The notes: generated by a model not told the origin, from the sequence alone. A DNA stretch of 64,000 bases from Lachnospiraceae bacterium (GCA_021202075.1 JAJQDT010000116.1:220049-284048); one strand, 5' to 3'. Shown: positions 18,490-27,926, counted from the stretch's first letter. Translations and numbers: made by a program.

Positions 18490-19677
18490 ATGAAAATAAT
18501 TGAAGTAAAAACAATCCTGACATCTCCGAATCAAAACTATCTGTTTGTCAAAATTATCACAGATTCCGGTATCTACGGAGTCGGCGACGCATCCCTGAAC
18601 GGGCGGGAAGCTACCGTAACTTCTTTGATCGACGATTACCTCGCGCCAATGCTGATTGGCCGCGACCCCGGAAAAATCGAGGACTTCTGGCAGCTGGTCT
18701 ACCGGGGCAGCTACTGGAGAGGCGGCAATATCGTCATGAGCGCGCTCTGCGGAATTGATATGGCGCTCTGGGATATCCTTGGCAAGCGGTGCAATCAGCC
18801 TCTGTATGCCCTGCTCGGCGGTAAAGTGCGCGATCAGGTCCTGTGCTATTCCCACGTTCTGGGAAAAACACCGGAGGAAAAAGTGGCCCGCGCCGCAGAC
18901 TTTGTAAAATCCAGAGGTCTGAAGGTGATTCGGCTGCGCGCCGGTCTCCCCGCAGCGAACGGCACCTTCGGGCAAAAGGAAGATCAGAGCGGTCCCGTGG
19001 TAGAATCCTGGAACCCGGATGAAGAATGGGAAGCTACACTCGAATATTTTGTAAAGGTGCGGGAAGCCGTCGGATACGATGTCGGCATCATTTACGATCT
19101 GCATGAACGCTTCAGCCCGGACCGGGCAATCCGGCTGATCAACGCGCTTGAACCTTACCGCCCATTTTTCATTGAGGATCCGATTGCGCCGGACAATATC
19201 GACAGCCTCCGCTATGTGCGCGAGAAAACGACCGCGCCCCTCGCGTTCGGTGAGCTCTACAAAAGCCGCTGGGAATGCCTGCCCGCCATCACGAATCACT
19301 GGCTTGATTACATCCGCTGCGACATTATCCGCATCGGCGGTATCACAGAAGCGCGAAAGCTTGCCGCCCTTGCGGAAACATATGATGTAAAAACGGCCTG
19401 GCATGGACCAAATGACGTGTCGCCAATCACGCACGCGGTAAACTGGCATCTGAACGTCTCTTCCTATAACTTTGGCATTCAGGAGGACGGGACGACGGAC
19501 GGGCTCATCAGGGAAGTCATCACCGGCGGGATTTCTTATCACGACGGCGCCTTGTTCATGGAAGACGCCCCCGGAATCGGCTGCGATATCAACGAAGAGG
19601 CTGCCGCCAGATATCCATTCCATAAAACCTATCTGCCCATCTGCAGGCAGAGAGACGGCGCGCTGCATACGTGGTGA
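18490..19677 (+). CDS. Enolase-superfamily dehydratase, mannonate/altronate dehydratase-like (ManD/RspA type)
   Basis: A 395-residue protein of the mandelate-racemase/enolase superfamily, ManD/RspA subgroup. The metal ligands lie in IIYDLHERF (Asp), FIEDPI (Glu) and AFGELY (Glu), followed by the ManD signature WHGPNDVSP and the NFGIQE ending. It should dehydrate a sugar acid to a 2-keto-3-deoxy acid. ATG 18490 follows GAGGGAGG; the reading from 18361 has no such signal. Some ManD-like proteins have very weak activity, so the substrate is uncertain. It is divergent from the cupin gene and followed by an unrelated ATPase gene. Confidence 0.9.
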   Translation: MKIIEVKTILTSPNQNYLFVKIITDSGIYGVGDASLNGREATVTSLIDDYLAPMLIGRDPGKIEDFWQLVYRGSYWRGGNIVMSALCGIDMALWDILGKRCNQPLYALLGGKVRDQVLCYSHVLGKTPEEKVARAADFVKSRGLKVIRLRAGLPAANGTFGQKEDQSGPVVESWNPDEEWEATLEYFVKVREAVGYDVGIIYDLHERFSPDRAIRLINALEPYRPFFIEDPIAPDNIDSLRYVREKTTAPLAFGELYKSRWECLPAITNHWLDYIRCDIIRIGGITEARKLAALAETYDVKTAWHGPNDVSPITHAVNWHLNVSSYNFGIQEDGTTDGLIREVITGGISYHDGALFMEDAPGIGCDINEEAAARYPFHKTYLPICRQRDGALHTW

Positions 19678-19711
19678 CACGCAAAGTCAGATAAAAATTA
19701 GTAAATCGTAA

Positions 19712-19740
19712 TTGACTAAAAGGAGGCCGGGTGGTATATT
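19712..19740 (+). promoter_or_regulatory. Promoter of the DUF234-type ATPase gene
   Basis: TTGACT (19712-19717), 17 bp, TATATT (19735-19740), about 68 bp before the ATG at 19808. Near-consensus hexamers with ideal spacing. Confidence 0.65.
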
Positions 19741-19807
19741 ACTTTTATCAATCACAGACAGAAATCGGTGCAGATATTTTTCAGGTAAACTTTGAAAGGG
19801 CAGATTT

Positions 19808-21229
19808 ATGTTTATTGGCAGAGAGCGGGAATTAGAAGCTTTAAATCAGTTGTATCGGTCAGACCAATTTGAATTCACGGTGATTTATGGCCGCCGCCGG
19901 GTGGGAAAAACGGCTCTCATTAACCAGTTCATTCAGGATAAAAAGGCCATTTATTTTATGGGAGTAGAAAGTAATTCCCGGCAGAATCTGGAGAATTTGA
20001 GCAGGAATATCATGGAGTACAGCGTAAATATGCAGACTGAGACGGTGTTTTCCTCTTTTCAGGCTGCGCTTGAGTATGTATTCCTCTTATCCCAGAAGGA
20101 ACGGCTGATTCTGGTCATTGATGAATACCCGTATGTTGCCCGTTCTTCCAAAAGCCTTGCTTCCACCCTTCAGCTTTTAATTGATCAGTATAAGGATTCT
20201 TCCAGGCTGATGCTGATTCTTTGCGGTTCTTCCATGTCCTATATGGAGGACCATGTACTTGCTTATAAGGCGCCGCTCTATGGCCGACGGACAGCGCAGA
20301 TGAAAATTCTTCCTTTTGATTTTGAAGATGCCAGCCGTTACTTTAAGAATTTCTCTGATGAAGAAAAAGCTCTGATCTACGGAGTTGCCGGCGGCACACC
20401 GCAATATCTTCTGCAAATGAATGACCAGATGAGCATCGAAGATAACATCAAAAATACATTCCTGAACCCGACCTCTTTCCTTTTTGAGGAGCCGGAATAT
20501 CTTCTGAAACAGGAAGTACGGGAACCCGCGCTTTATAATGCCATTATTACGGCCATCGCAACCGGCGCCTCCCATATGGCAGAGATTTCCTCAAAGGTCG
20601 ATGAGTCCACCAGCGTATGTGCGGCTTATCTGAACAATCTGATCTCGCTTGGTCTGGTACAAAAGGAGACGCCGTATGGTGAAAAAGTGTCCCGGAAATC
20701 GATTTACAGCATTGGCGACAACATGTTCCGATTCTGGTATCGCTTTATTCCGTCTAACAGTTCCATCATTGCGCGAGGCGCTGCTGATCTTGCCTGGAAA
20801 CGGATAGAGCCGAACCTTTCCGATTATATGGGGAAGGTATTTGAGGAAATCTGCATGCAGTATCTCTGGAAGCTGCTCTTAAAAGGGGAATCTCCTGTGG
20901 AGTTTTGCGGCCTCGGCCGGTGGTGGGGCACTGACGCATCCACTCACAGCCAGATGGAGGTTGACATCATGGGTGTACAGGAGCCGGATACCGCCCTGTT
21001 TGGAGAATGCAAATGGACCAATGAAAAAGTGGATCTGAGCGTCCTGGAAAAGCTGGTATACCGCAGCCGTCTCTTCCATTACAGCCATACACATTTGTAT
21101 CTGTTCGCAAAAAGCGGATTCACCGAAGCCTGCATGAAAGCAGCAGACCAGGCGGGAAATATCACTCTGGTATCCTATACGGATATGCTGCACTGCTTTT
21201 TATATGGTACAGGAAATTATATCCCGTGA
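19808..21229 (+). CDS. P-loop ATPase with C-terminal DUF234 nuclease-like domain
   Basis: A 473-residue ATPase of the archaeal-type AAA/COG1672 family. It has an N-terminal IGRERELEAL, Walker A GRRRVGKT (28-35), Walker B LILVIDEYPY near residue 101, a winged-helix middle part, and a C-terminal DUF234 domain with EVDIMG...FGECKW, a PD-(D/E)XK-like constellation. ATG 19808 follows AAAGGGC. These genes are common in gut Bacillota and Bacteroidota and in archaea; their role is unproven, with defence or mobile-element links proposed. A fragment of a second copy of its C terminus lies at 23529-23661, implying a past duplication. Confidence 0.88.
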   Translation: MFIGRERELEALNQLYRSDQFEFTVIYGRRRVGKTALINQFIQDKKAIYFMGVESNSRQNLENLSRNIMEYSVNMQTETVFSSFQAALEYVFLLSQKERLILVIDEYPYVARSSKSLASTLQLLIDQYKDSSRLMLILCGSSMSYMEDHVLAYKAPLYGRRTAQMKILPFDFEDASRYFKNFSDEEKALIYGVAGGTPQYLLQMNDQMSIEDNIKNTFLNPTSFLFEEPEYLLKQEVREPALYNAIITAIATGASHMAEISSKVDESTSVCAAYLNNLISLGLVQKETPYGEKVSRKSIYSIGDNMFRFWYRFIPSNSSIIARGAADLAWKRIEPNLSDYMGKVFEEICMQYLWKLLLKGESPVEFCGLGRWWGTDASTHSQMEVDIMGVQEPDTALFGECKWTNEKVDLSVLEKLVYRSRLFHYSHTHLYLFAKSGFTEACMKAADQAGNITLVSYTDMLHCFLYGTGNYIP

Positions 21230-21369
21230 AAAGCTTGTTCCTAAAGAGATGCCGTGCACCAGGGAAATTGACAATATCCTTGATGTGCTGAGCTCCCTTT
21301 CCATTACTCTTGATAAGCTGCAAACGCTGCTCGCAGATTACGGCCGCCGGCTGCAATGGTTCTCCATAT

Positions 21370-21567
21370 TCATTTTAGAAAACTCGTTTTTGCCTGCAGT
21401 CTGCTTCGTCGTTTTACTCTGAGCTCCTTTTCCGCCATCTTTGAATCTTTCCAGAAACGAACATGCAAAAGAAATCCCTGTTTTCGAATCTTACGGATTT
21501 CTCTTGCCTTTCGGTTATTCCCGTATTCATACCTGTTAGCATTTTTTCGCTTGATTCCCTCTCTCCT
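21370..21567 (-). other. Possible gene remnant in a 425-bp gap between two ATPase genes
   Basis: The 21230-21654 gap has no convincing complete gene. On the minus strand 21567-21370 is open for about 65 codons, rich in Lys/Arg (a run such as REIRKIRKQGF), ending in TGA, but it has no start codon with a ribosome binding site. It may be the 3' piece of a lost gene or chance. A plus-strand frame from 21204 is similarly unsupported. Confidence 0.25.
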
Positions 21568-21654
21568 CTATGGTAATCTATTTATTATCAAGAGCATCCT
21601 TGTTGCAGAGAACTGCTGTCTCTGTGCGTAGCAGGCATAAATGGAGATGATTGT

Positions 21655-23319
21655 ATGAAGGAAAAAAGGCCACCTGTGGGAATTGACAGTTTCGAAAAGC
21701 TGCGCACAGGAGATTTTTACTATGTAGATAAATCAGGTATGATAAAAGAGTTGTTGGAAAATTGGGGGGAAGTAAACCTTTTCACCCGTCCCCGCCGCTT
21801 TGGTAAAAGCCTGAATATGAGTATGCTCAAATCATTCTTTGAAATCGGGACGGATAAGAGCATCTTTGACGGTCTGACGATTTCAAAGGAGACCTCCCTG
21901 TGCGAGGAACACATGGGGCAGTATCCTGTTATCTCAATTACGCTCAAGCAGGTGAAGGGGAAAAATTTCGAAGCGGCCAAAGTACAGATGTGGAATCTGA
22001 TCAGAGCAGAAGCTGAACGTTTCGATTATTTACAGGACAGCGCAAAATTAAATTCCAGAGATAAATCAAATATGATGAAATTGAGCAAGGGCATTGGCAG
22101 CCTGGAGGAGAGTCTGCATCTGATGTCCCGTCTTCTCTGTAAACACTATGAGCAAAAAGTCATTATCCTGATTGATGAGTATGATGTTCCTTTGCAAAAT
22201 GCGGAAACAAACAGCTATTATAAGGACATGACCGACTTGCTCAGTCAGATGTTCGGATATGGTATGAAATCCAATGATTCTATGTTCTTTGCTGTGGTAA
22301 CCGGATGTCTTCGGGTCGTTAAAGAAAGTATTTTCACCGGTTTCAATAATCCGAAGGTCCACACCATTGTAGATGACCAGTACGATGAATGGTTCGGTTT
22401 CTCTGACGCTGAGGTTCAGGATATGCTGAACTATTATGGATTAAATGAATATTATGCTGCTACAAAGGAATGGTACGACGGCTACCGTTTCGGGGCAGTA
22501 AATGTGTACTGTCCATGGGATGTGATTAATTGGTGTGAACAGCTTCGCCGCAGTCAGGATCATATGCCTCAGAATTTCTGGGCCAACTCCAGCAGCAATG
22601 ATATGGTACTGCGATTTATAGAAATAGCCGATGATACCACAAGAGCAGAAATGGAGGAGCTTTCAGAAGGTAAAAGCATAGATAAAAGTATTGTAATGGA
22701 GCTGACTTATGCGGAAATTAACCAGGACATTGATAACCTCTGGAGTGTTCTGTTCACGACAGGTTATCTAACCTACCGCGGACGAAATGAAGACGGTTCC
22801 TGGAAATTAATTATTCCAAACCGTGAAATTCATGAGCTGTTTGACCGGCAAATCAAAATCTGGTTCTATTCTCACATAGAAGGCGGATTACAGCCCCTGT
22901 ATCAGGCTTTTGATGCTCACAATATCGAGGAGGTTGAGAAAAACATCAATGCCTGCATGATTGATTCCATTAGTTTTATGGATGGCGGTAACACTGATGA
23001 ATCAAGAGAAACATTCTATCACGGTCTGCTCCTGGGTATATTACGTGCCCGGCGTGGGTGGCGTGTGAAATCAAACAGAGAAGCGGGAAATGGAAGAGCT
23101 GACATTATCCTTATTGACCGCATCCGTCAATGCGGTCATATCATTGAGGTAAAATATGCCCGAAGCTCCCGTTCATTAAAAAAGCGGGCGACTACTGGCT
23201 TAAATCAGATTGACAATACGTGTTACGACGAATATTTCAGTGATTCTGATATTCAGACAATCTATCACTACGGAATAGCCTTCCATCAAAAGAAATGCAA
23301 AGTAGTTGATGCCGGGTGA
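21655..23319 (+). CDS. AAA-ATPase-like / PD-(D/E)XK-9 nuclease-domain protein
   Basis: A full-length 554-residue protein of the AAA-ATPase_like (PF09820) plus PDDEXK_9 (PF08011) family. Walker A is in RPRRFGKSLNM, Walker B is VIILIDEYD, and the C-terminal nuclease fold shows GRADIILIDR followed by IIEVKYARS (Asp, Glu-x-Lys). ATG 21655 follows GGAG at eight bases. The family is greatly expanded in gut anaerobes; function is unknown, with anti-element roles speculated. A closely similar but headless and tailless relative is at 59949-60548, and a related one truncated at its C terminus at 60635-61747. Confidence 0.92.
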   Translation: MKEKRPPVGIDSFEKLRTGDFYYVDKSGMIKELLENWGEVNLFTRPRRFGKSLNMSMLKSFFEIGTDKSIFDGLTISKETSLCEEHMGQYPVISITLKQVKGKNFEAAKVQMWNLIRAEAERFDYLQDSAKLNSRDKSNMMKLSKGIGSLEESLHLMSRLLCKHYEQKVIILIDEYDVPLQNAETNSYYKDMTDLLSQMFGYGMKSNDSMFFAVVTGCLRVVKESIFTGFNNPKVHTIVDDQYDEWFGFSDAEVQDMLNYYGLNEYYAATKEWYDGYRFGAVNVYCPWDVINWCEQLRRSQDHMPQNFWANSSSNDMVLRFIEIADDTTRAEMEELSEGKSIDKSIVMELTYAEINQDIDNLWSVLFTTGYLTYRGRNEDGSWKLIIPNREIHELFDRQIKIWFYSHIEGGLQPLYQAFDAHNIEEVEKNINACMIDSISFMDGGNTDESRETFYHGLLLGILRARRGWRVKSNREAGNGRADIILIDRIRQCGHIIEVKYARSSRSLKKRATTGLNQIDNTCYDEYFSDSDIQTIYHYGIAFHQKKCKVVDAG

Positions 23320-23392
23320 AATCCCGGCATCTCACAGGAATTTTGACACCAGGCACAGGCACCGTGAATTTTCGATTCCTTTTTTGCAGCTG

Positions 23393-23528
23393 TCACTCCT
23401 CCGGATCGTATTCTTCCCTCTCACATACGACCTTGCACTTCTTCTTAAAACAGGCAATCCCATACTTATAAATGGTACGATAGCCTTTCCGTTTCAACTC
23501 GCGCGTGTAATCCATCCTCTCGATGGGT
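23393..23528 (-). pseudogene. C-terminal fragment of a PDDEXK_9 ATPase gene
   Basis: Read on the minus strand, about 44 codons end in TGA at 23393 and encode a stretch containing YRTIYKYGIACFKKKCKVV. This matches the C terminus of the intact gene at 21655 (IQTIYHYGIAFHQKKCKVV) and is the usual ending of PDDEXK_9 proteins. Nothing upstream belongs to that gene; it abuts a plus-strand DUF234 fragment at about 23529. It is a dead 3' end left by rearrangement. Confidence 0.75.
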
Positions 23529-23661
23529 CTTCCATTACAGTCATGCACATTTGTATCTGTTCGCCAAAAACGGATTCACCGAAGGCTGCATGAATGCGGC
23601 AGACCAGGCGGGGAATATCACTCTGGTATCTTATAAGGATATGCGGCGTTTCTTTTTATAA
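23529..23661 (+). pseudogene. C-terminal fragment of a DUF234-type ATPase gene
   Basis: About 133 nt closely match 21073-21205 of the intact ATPase gene at DNA level. They encode HLYLFAKNGFTEGCMNAAD and continue to a TAA at 23661. Only the last 44 or so codons survive, joined directly to the preceding minus-strand fragment. It shows that a second DUF234 ATPase once stood here or that a recombination between copies occurred. Confidence 0.85.
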
Positions 23662-23703
23662 TGCTTATTCTCAAAAAGATGCCGCCTTTTTCTTCGTCTC
23701 TTT

Positions 23704-24383
23704 TTACAAAAAAGGCGTCATATAGACCTGCAGGCATAAAATATCCTGATCCTTTCTGATATCTTTCGTATAAATCAGATAACGGTTACGGATCCTGGAA
23801 GAAAACTTTTCCTGAAATGCGTCCAGAGAAGAATGCGTCTTATAACCGGACGACTTCACCTCCAGCGGGCAGATTTTTCCTTGAAATCAAAAAATCCACC
23901 TCATAAATCTGCCTGGATGTTTCCTTTGGAAATGTATAATAATACAGCACATTCCCCGCCGTTTTCAACATCTGAGCCACCACATTTTCATAAAGATACC
24001 CAAGATCCGCCAGAAAAAGCTTATATCTCCTCGGATCCTTATGAAGCGCCATACCTGCATTAGGATTATCTGCGTGATGTAATATTTACTGTCATTGAAT
24101 CCTGCATGTCCGCAAGGATTTCCCTCACCCGGTCTTCCTTTTCACCGGCAATCACGCTGGACACCTGATAGCGTGAAGCGTTTTTGTGGAATTCGGCTGG
24201 TATCGCGTCAAACAGCATCCCCGCGCGTCCGGAGGGATCAATCTTTCTGAAATCATCCGCGCTATGCCGAATTTGGCATAGCGCCGAAAATCCCTGTTTT
24301 TCAATCTTTTTCCCATATTTCAGCATGGCCGTAAGCAGCCCTTTCTGCCGGATAAAATATGGATTCTCCGACATCCGCTCCAA
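23704..24383 (-). pseudogene. Frameshifted fragment of a DUF4143 ATPase gene
   Basis: The minus strand carries the middle and C terminus of an AAA_14/DUF4143 ATPase in broken frames. One piece (24383-24066) has IEKQGF...ADDFRKIDPSGRAGM. A second (24052-23840) has LADLGYLYENVVAQML and YEVDFLI. A third continues to TAA at 23704 with CPLEVKSSGYKTHSSLDAF. The frame changes around 24060 and 23850, and the N-terminal P-loop part is missing. A perfect 10-bp hairpin (GCGCTATGCC, six bases, GGCATAGCGC; 24259-24284) sits inside it. Confidence 0.8.
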
Positions 24384-24384
24384 C

Positions 24385-25779
24385 TTAAAACCCTGCCTTT
24401 TTCTTCGTCTCTTTCCGGATGCTGATAAGGCTGTAGATAAACGCCAGCACTTCCGAAATCCACATCGCGTACCAGGTATAAGAAATTCCGAAGAAGTTCG
24501 TGAATACCCATACGAGCGGCACGAGTACCACCAGCTGGCGGATTGCGCCGCCGATCATGTTGATCACGCCGTTGCCGAGACCGGATCCGAAGTAGCCGAA
24601 AATGATCGTCATCGTAGCGAAGACGAAGGTCACGGAAATAATCCGCAGTGCCGGTACACCGATTGAGAGCATCTCCTCGCTCGCCGCGAAGAGGCCGAGC
24701 AGCTGCTTCGGGAACGCCAGGAAGATGACGGTGCCGATGAGTGCCATCACGATACCGGCCGGGACGACACACTTCCATGCCTGTCTGATCCGGTCCTTGT
24801 TGCCGGCGCCGAAATTGAATCCGACAATCGGGATGGTCGCCTGGCCGAGGCCGTTCATCGGCATCATCAGGAAGTTCTGCAGCTTGTAGTACACTCCAAA
24901 GAACGCGACCGCTGTTGTAGAGACGGACATCAAAACCGCGTTTACAGCGAAGGTCATCACGCTGCCGATTGCCTGCATGAAGATGGTCGGCATACCGACA
25001 CGGTAGATCGCCTTTACGTCAGCCGTATTAAAATGATATCCCTTAAAATGCACGTGGATGACCGGGTTTTTCGTCTTGTTCAGCACCAGAGCTACCACGG
25101 CGCCGGTACACTGGCCGATGACGGTGGCGATCGCTGCCCCGCGGATGCCCATCCTGGGGCAGCCGAGCAGGCCGAAGATCATGATCGGATCCAGGATGAT
25201 ATTGATGACCGCGCCGGAAATCAGGGAAACCATGCTGAGGATCGTGTCACCGACCGCCTGCAGAAGCCGCTGTCCATAGGTTTGAATGAAGGTGCCATAG
25301 CAGAAGATCACGCAGACCTGCATATACTGGATGCAAAGCTCTCTCAGATCCGGGTCACTGGTCATCATCGACGCGATTGGCTTTGAGAAAAAGATCCCCA
25401 CCAAAGAGAAAATCAGAGCTGACGCGATGTTCAGAATCAGGCCCGTGGTGGCCGCGCGGCAGGCGTCCTCTTCCTTCTTCGCCCCGACATATCTGGACAA
25501 AAGAGAGTTCAGACCGACATTCGTGCCGACGCCGACCGCGATCATCAGAAACTGCACCGCGTAGACCAGCGAGGTGGCGGTCAGCGCCTGCTCGGAATAT
25601 CTGGATACGAAAATACTGTCTACAATGTTATAAAGGGACTGCACCAGCAAAGAAAGCATCAGCGGTACAGACATCGTCAGCAGCAGCGTATTCATCGGCA
25701 TGACGGCCATTTTGTTCTGTGAGCCGACTGCTCCGCCAGTGCCGTGTGCATTATTCTGTTCATTATTACTCTTTCCCAT
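24385..25779 (-). CDS. MATE family efflux transporter (MarR-linked)
   Basis: A 464-residue MATE transporter with the signature YNIVDSIFVS and twelve hydrophobic helices. ATG 25779 follows AAAGGGAG and lies inside the end of the marR gene (14-base overlap), so the two are translationally coupled and co-regulated. It likely exports a toxic or antimicrobial compound sensed by the MarR protein. Its stop abuts the DUF4143 pseudogene. Confidence 0.93.
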   Translation of the reverse strand: MGKSNNEQNNAHGTGGAVGSQNKMAVMPMNTLLLTMSVPLMLSLLVQSLYNIVDSIFVSRYSEQALTATSLVYAVQFLMIAVGVGTNVGLNSLLSRYVGAKKEEDACRAATTGLILNIASALIFSLVGIFFSKPIASMMTSDPDLRELCIQYMQVCVIFCYGTFIQTYGQRLLQAVGDTILSMVSLISGAVINIILDPIMIFGLLGCPRMGIRGAAIATVIGQCTGAVVALVLNKTKNPVIHVHFKGYHFNTADVKAIYRVGMPTIFMQAIGSVMTFAVNAVLMSVSTTAVAFFGVYYKLQNFLMMPMNGLGQATIPIVGFNFGAGNKDRIRQAWKCVVPAGIVMALIGTVIFLAFPKQLLGLFAASEEMLSIGVPALRIISVTFVFATMTIIFGYFGSGLGNGVINMIGGAIRQLVVLVPLVWVFTNFFGISYTWYAMWISEVLAFIYSLISIRKETKKKAGF

Positions 25780-26200
25780 TTTCTTCCACTCCCTTTAAAT
25801 TTTGATAGATACGCGAAAGCACATGCAGGAACTGCTCCTGCTCTTCCTCCGTCACTCCCGCAAACGCAGCCTCATCCAGCTGCTTCATGTACTCGTCCAT
25901 CCGGCTGCCAAGCTCGGACCCCTTCGCCGTGAGGTACAGCTTTTTCTTCCGCCGGTCGCCTTCCTCTTTTCTGACATCGATCAGGCCGTCTCGCTCCATC
26001 CGCTCAACCAGGCCGGAGACCGTGGATTTATCCAGGTCCCACGCCTCACAGACCTCTGACTGCGAGCAGCCGTCATTCGTCGCCAGATACTCCAGAATGT
26101 GCGGCTGTCCCCGCAGCAGCCCCATCTGCCTGGCCCTCCGCAGGATAAATTTACTGAACTGCCCCTTTATCAGGGCAATCCGGACATGCAGACTGTCCAT
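25766..26200 (-). CDS. MarR-family transcriptional regulator
   Basis: A 144-residue MarR regulator. The winged helix-turn-helix is visible as CSQSEVCEAWDLDKSTVSGLVERMERDGLI, followed by the wing KEEGDRRKKKLYLT. ATG 26200 follows AAGGAAAC; the reading to 26260 would start inside the operator. It presumably represses itself and the MATE gene from the palindrome at 26231-26263 and is released by the pump's substrate. Confidence 0.92.
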   Translation of the reverse strand: MDSLHVRIALIKGQFSKFILRRARQMGLLRGQPHILEYLATNDGCSQSEVCEAWDLDKSTVSGLVERMERDGLIDVRKEEGDRRKKKLYLTAKGSELGSRMDEYMKQLDEAAFAGVTEEEQEQFLHVLSRIYQNLKGVEENGKE

Positions 26201-26230
26201 AGGCGTTTCCTTTCTTGTTTTGTCTTTTTT

Positions 26231-26290
26231 TAGTTTGTATGCAAACTGTTTGCTTACCAACTATTATAATTCAAAATTCCCATTTGTCAA
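26231..26290 (-). promoter_or_regulatory. marR-MATE promoter with overlapping MarR operator
   Basis: On the minus strand TTGACA (26285-26290), 16 bp, TATAAT (26263-26268) is a near-perfect promoter. Immediately downstream, covering the start site, lies a 33-bp imperfect palindrome (26231-26263) with arms of the form TAGTTKG...GCAAAC and GTTTGC...MAACTA around a single central base. A MarR dimer bound there would block initiation. Confidence 0.85.
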
Positions 26291-26399
26291 CAGGAAATTT
26301 TGTTGTCTTAATCGGATATAAGAATGCTTCTCTCCCCTATCCGCCACGTGAGTCGGGTACAGCTCTAGCAGCAATACTCTTTGCCCGGCTCTGCGCTTC

Positions 26400-26437
26400 A
26401 AAAAACGCCGGCTCCGCACTTGGAACTGGCGTTTTTT
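26400..26437 (-). terminator. Terminator after the 26456 gene
   Basis: AAAAAACGCC and GGCGTTTTTT pair perfectly around an 18-nt loop, giving a T-run on either strand. It follows the stop of the small membrane-protein gene (26456) and could also end a transcript from the other side. Confidence 0.8.
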
Positions 26438-26455
26438 ATCTGTGCCTGGCTGATT

Positions 26456-26920
26456 TTATCTGAATCTCTCCGACCGATATCTGACAAATAATTGCTCTCT
26501 TCTGTTCCAGAGTAGTTCGACCAGTTCTACTGCTCCTTTCCCTGCCCTGAAATAAATCTTATCCTTCGGAGGCCACTCATAGCACATGAAATATCTGTCA
26601 TCGTCCGTCATTTCCTCTTTGGAAAAGTAAATAAACTTTCGATTAATCAGCCCCACATCTTTAATCTCATCCCACCGGACAGACAGAACCGTTTTCCCCA
26701 TCATCCGCTTTTCTACTTTTTCCTCATCTATTGATATAATGGACAGATTTCTCACTATAAGGAAAAGATACAGAGCGTCCAGCGCGGCATATACCAGAGC
26801 AAACAGATACCTGCAATTGACCATACAGGCGATAGACAATCCGGTAAAAACCATAATGCCCAGTGCTGCCCATAAGGCTTTTATAATGTCACAAATATAA
26901 TTGTGCTTTTTCTTTTTCAT
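26456..26920 (-). CDS. Hypothetical membrane-anchored PH-like protein
   Basis: A 154-residue protein that I do not recognise: a basic start (MKKKKHNY), two adjacent hydrophobic helices (about 15-57), then a cytoplasmic beta-rich part with SVRWDEIKDVGLINRKFIYFS, the pattern of small bacterial PH-like/DUF304-type domains. The ribosome binding site is weak (GAAAGATAG). It lies 44 bp after the Opp ATPase stop in the same orientation and just before a strong terminator, so it may be the tail gene of that operon. Confidence 0.65.
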   Translation of the reverse strand: MKKKKHNYICDIIKALWAALGIMVFTGLSIACMVNCRYLFALVYAALDALYLFLIVRNLSIISIDEEKVEKRMMGKTVLSVRWDEIKDVGLINRKFIYFSKEEMTDDDRYFMCYEWPPKDKIYFRAGKGAVELVELLWNRREQLFVRYRSERFR

Positions 26921-26964
26921 TTATCTATCTTTCATCGTAAGTGTACAGCTATAAAAGCTTCATT

Positions 26965-27912
26965 TTAATTGATTTCCTTCACACGGCTGCAAGACACAAA
27001 ATGTCCGGGTTCAGCCTCAGACAACTGCTGCGGTTGCAGACAGGCTTCCGTCGCATAGGGGCATCGCGGAGCGAACCTGCATCCCGGATCGGGATTGATC
27101 GGAGAAACAAGCTCTCCCTCCAGCGCAACGTTCTGCATCGGTTTGTCAATATCAATCGATGGAATAGCAGAAATCAGCGCTTTGGTGTATGGGTGAAGCG
27201 GCGACTCAAAAATCGTGTCTGTCGGAGCAGTTTCGACCAACTGGCCAAGATATAATACACAGATGCTGTGGCTGATATGTCTGACCACCGAAAGATCATG
27301 CGTCACAAACAGGTAGGAAAGCCCCAGCTGTTCCTGAAGATCCATTAGAAGATTCAGGATCTGTGCCTGGATACTCACATCAAGTGCCGATACAGGCTCA
27401 TCACATACAATGAATTTCGGATTCATGGCCAGCGCCCTTCCAATCCCTACTCTCTGCCGTCTCCCGCCGTCAAGCTCGTGCGGGTAAGACGTGCGGAGCC
27501 GCTGGTCAATCCCGACGAGCTCCATGATTGCTTCCGCCTGCTCATTCACCTGACTCTTTGAAAGGTGTCCCGATACCGTAAAAACCTCTTTTAATGTCTC
27601 CTCCACTGTAAGCCTGGGATCCAGTGAGGCGTACGGATCCTGAAAAATGATCCTCATGTTGTTTCTGACTTCCCGCAGCTGTCTGCGATTGACATGGGTG
27701 ATATCTTTTCCCTCAAAAATAATTTTGCCGTCTGTACATTCCTGCAGGTGGATCAGTGTCTTTCCAAGAGTCGATTTTCCACATCCGGATTCTCCTACAA
27801 CCCCCATAGTTTTTCCGGCATCAAGCGTGAACGACACGTCATCGACCGCATGCAGCAGCCCCATCGGGGTATTAAAATATTTCTTCAGATGTTCAACTTC
27901 CAGTAATGCCAT
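26965..27912 (-). CDS. Second Opp importer ATP-binding protein, OppF/DppF type
   Basis: A 315-residue ATPase subunit with Walker A GESGCGKST, signature LDGGRRQRVGIGRAL, Walker B FIVCDEP and the C-terminal CRFAPRCPYATEAC extension. ATG 27912 follows GGGGGAG; the longer open frame to 28035 lies inside the preceding gene and is rejected as start. It closely resembles the subunit at 9194. It is the last transporter gene of the operon driven from the promoter near 32660. Confidence 0.95.
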   Translation of the reverse strand: MALLEVEHLKKYFNTPMGLLHAVDDVSFTLDAGKTMGVVGESGCGKSTLGKTLIHLQECTDGKIIFEGKDITHVNRRQLREVRNNMRIIFQDPYASLDPRLTVEETLKEVFTVSGHLSKSQVNEQAEAIMELVGIDQRLRTSYPHELDGGRRQRVGIGRALAMNPKFIVCDEPVSALDVSIQAQILNLLMDLQEQLGLSYLFVTHDLSVVRHISHSICVLYLGQLVETAPTDTIFESPLHPYTKALISAIPSIDIDKPMQNVALEGELVSPINPDPGCRFAPRCPYATEACLQPQQLSEAEPGHFVSCSRVKEIN

Positions 27913-27926
27913 CCTTACTCCCCCTC

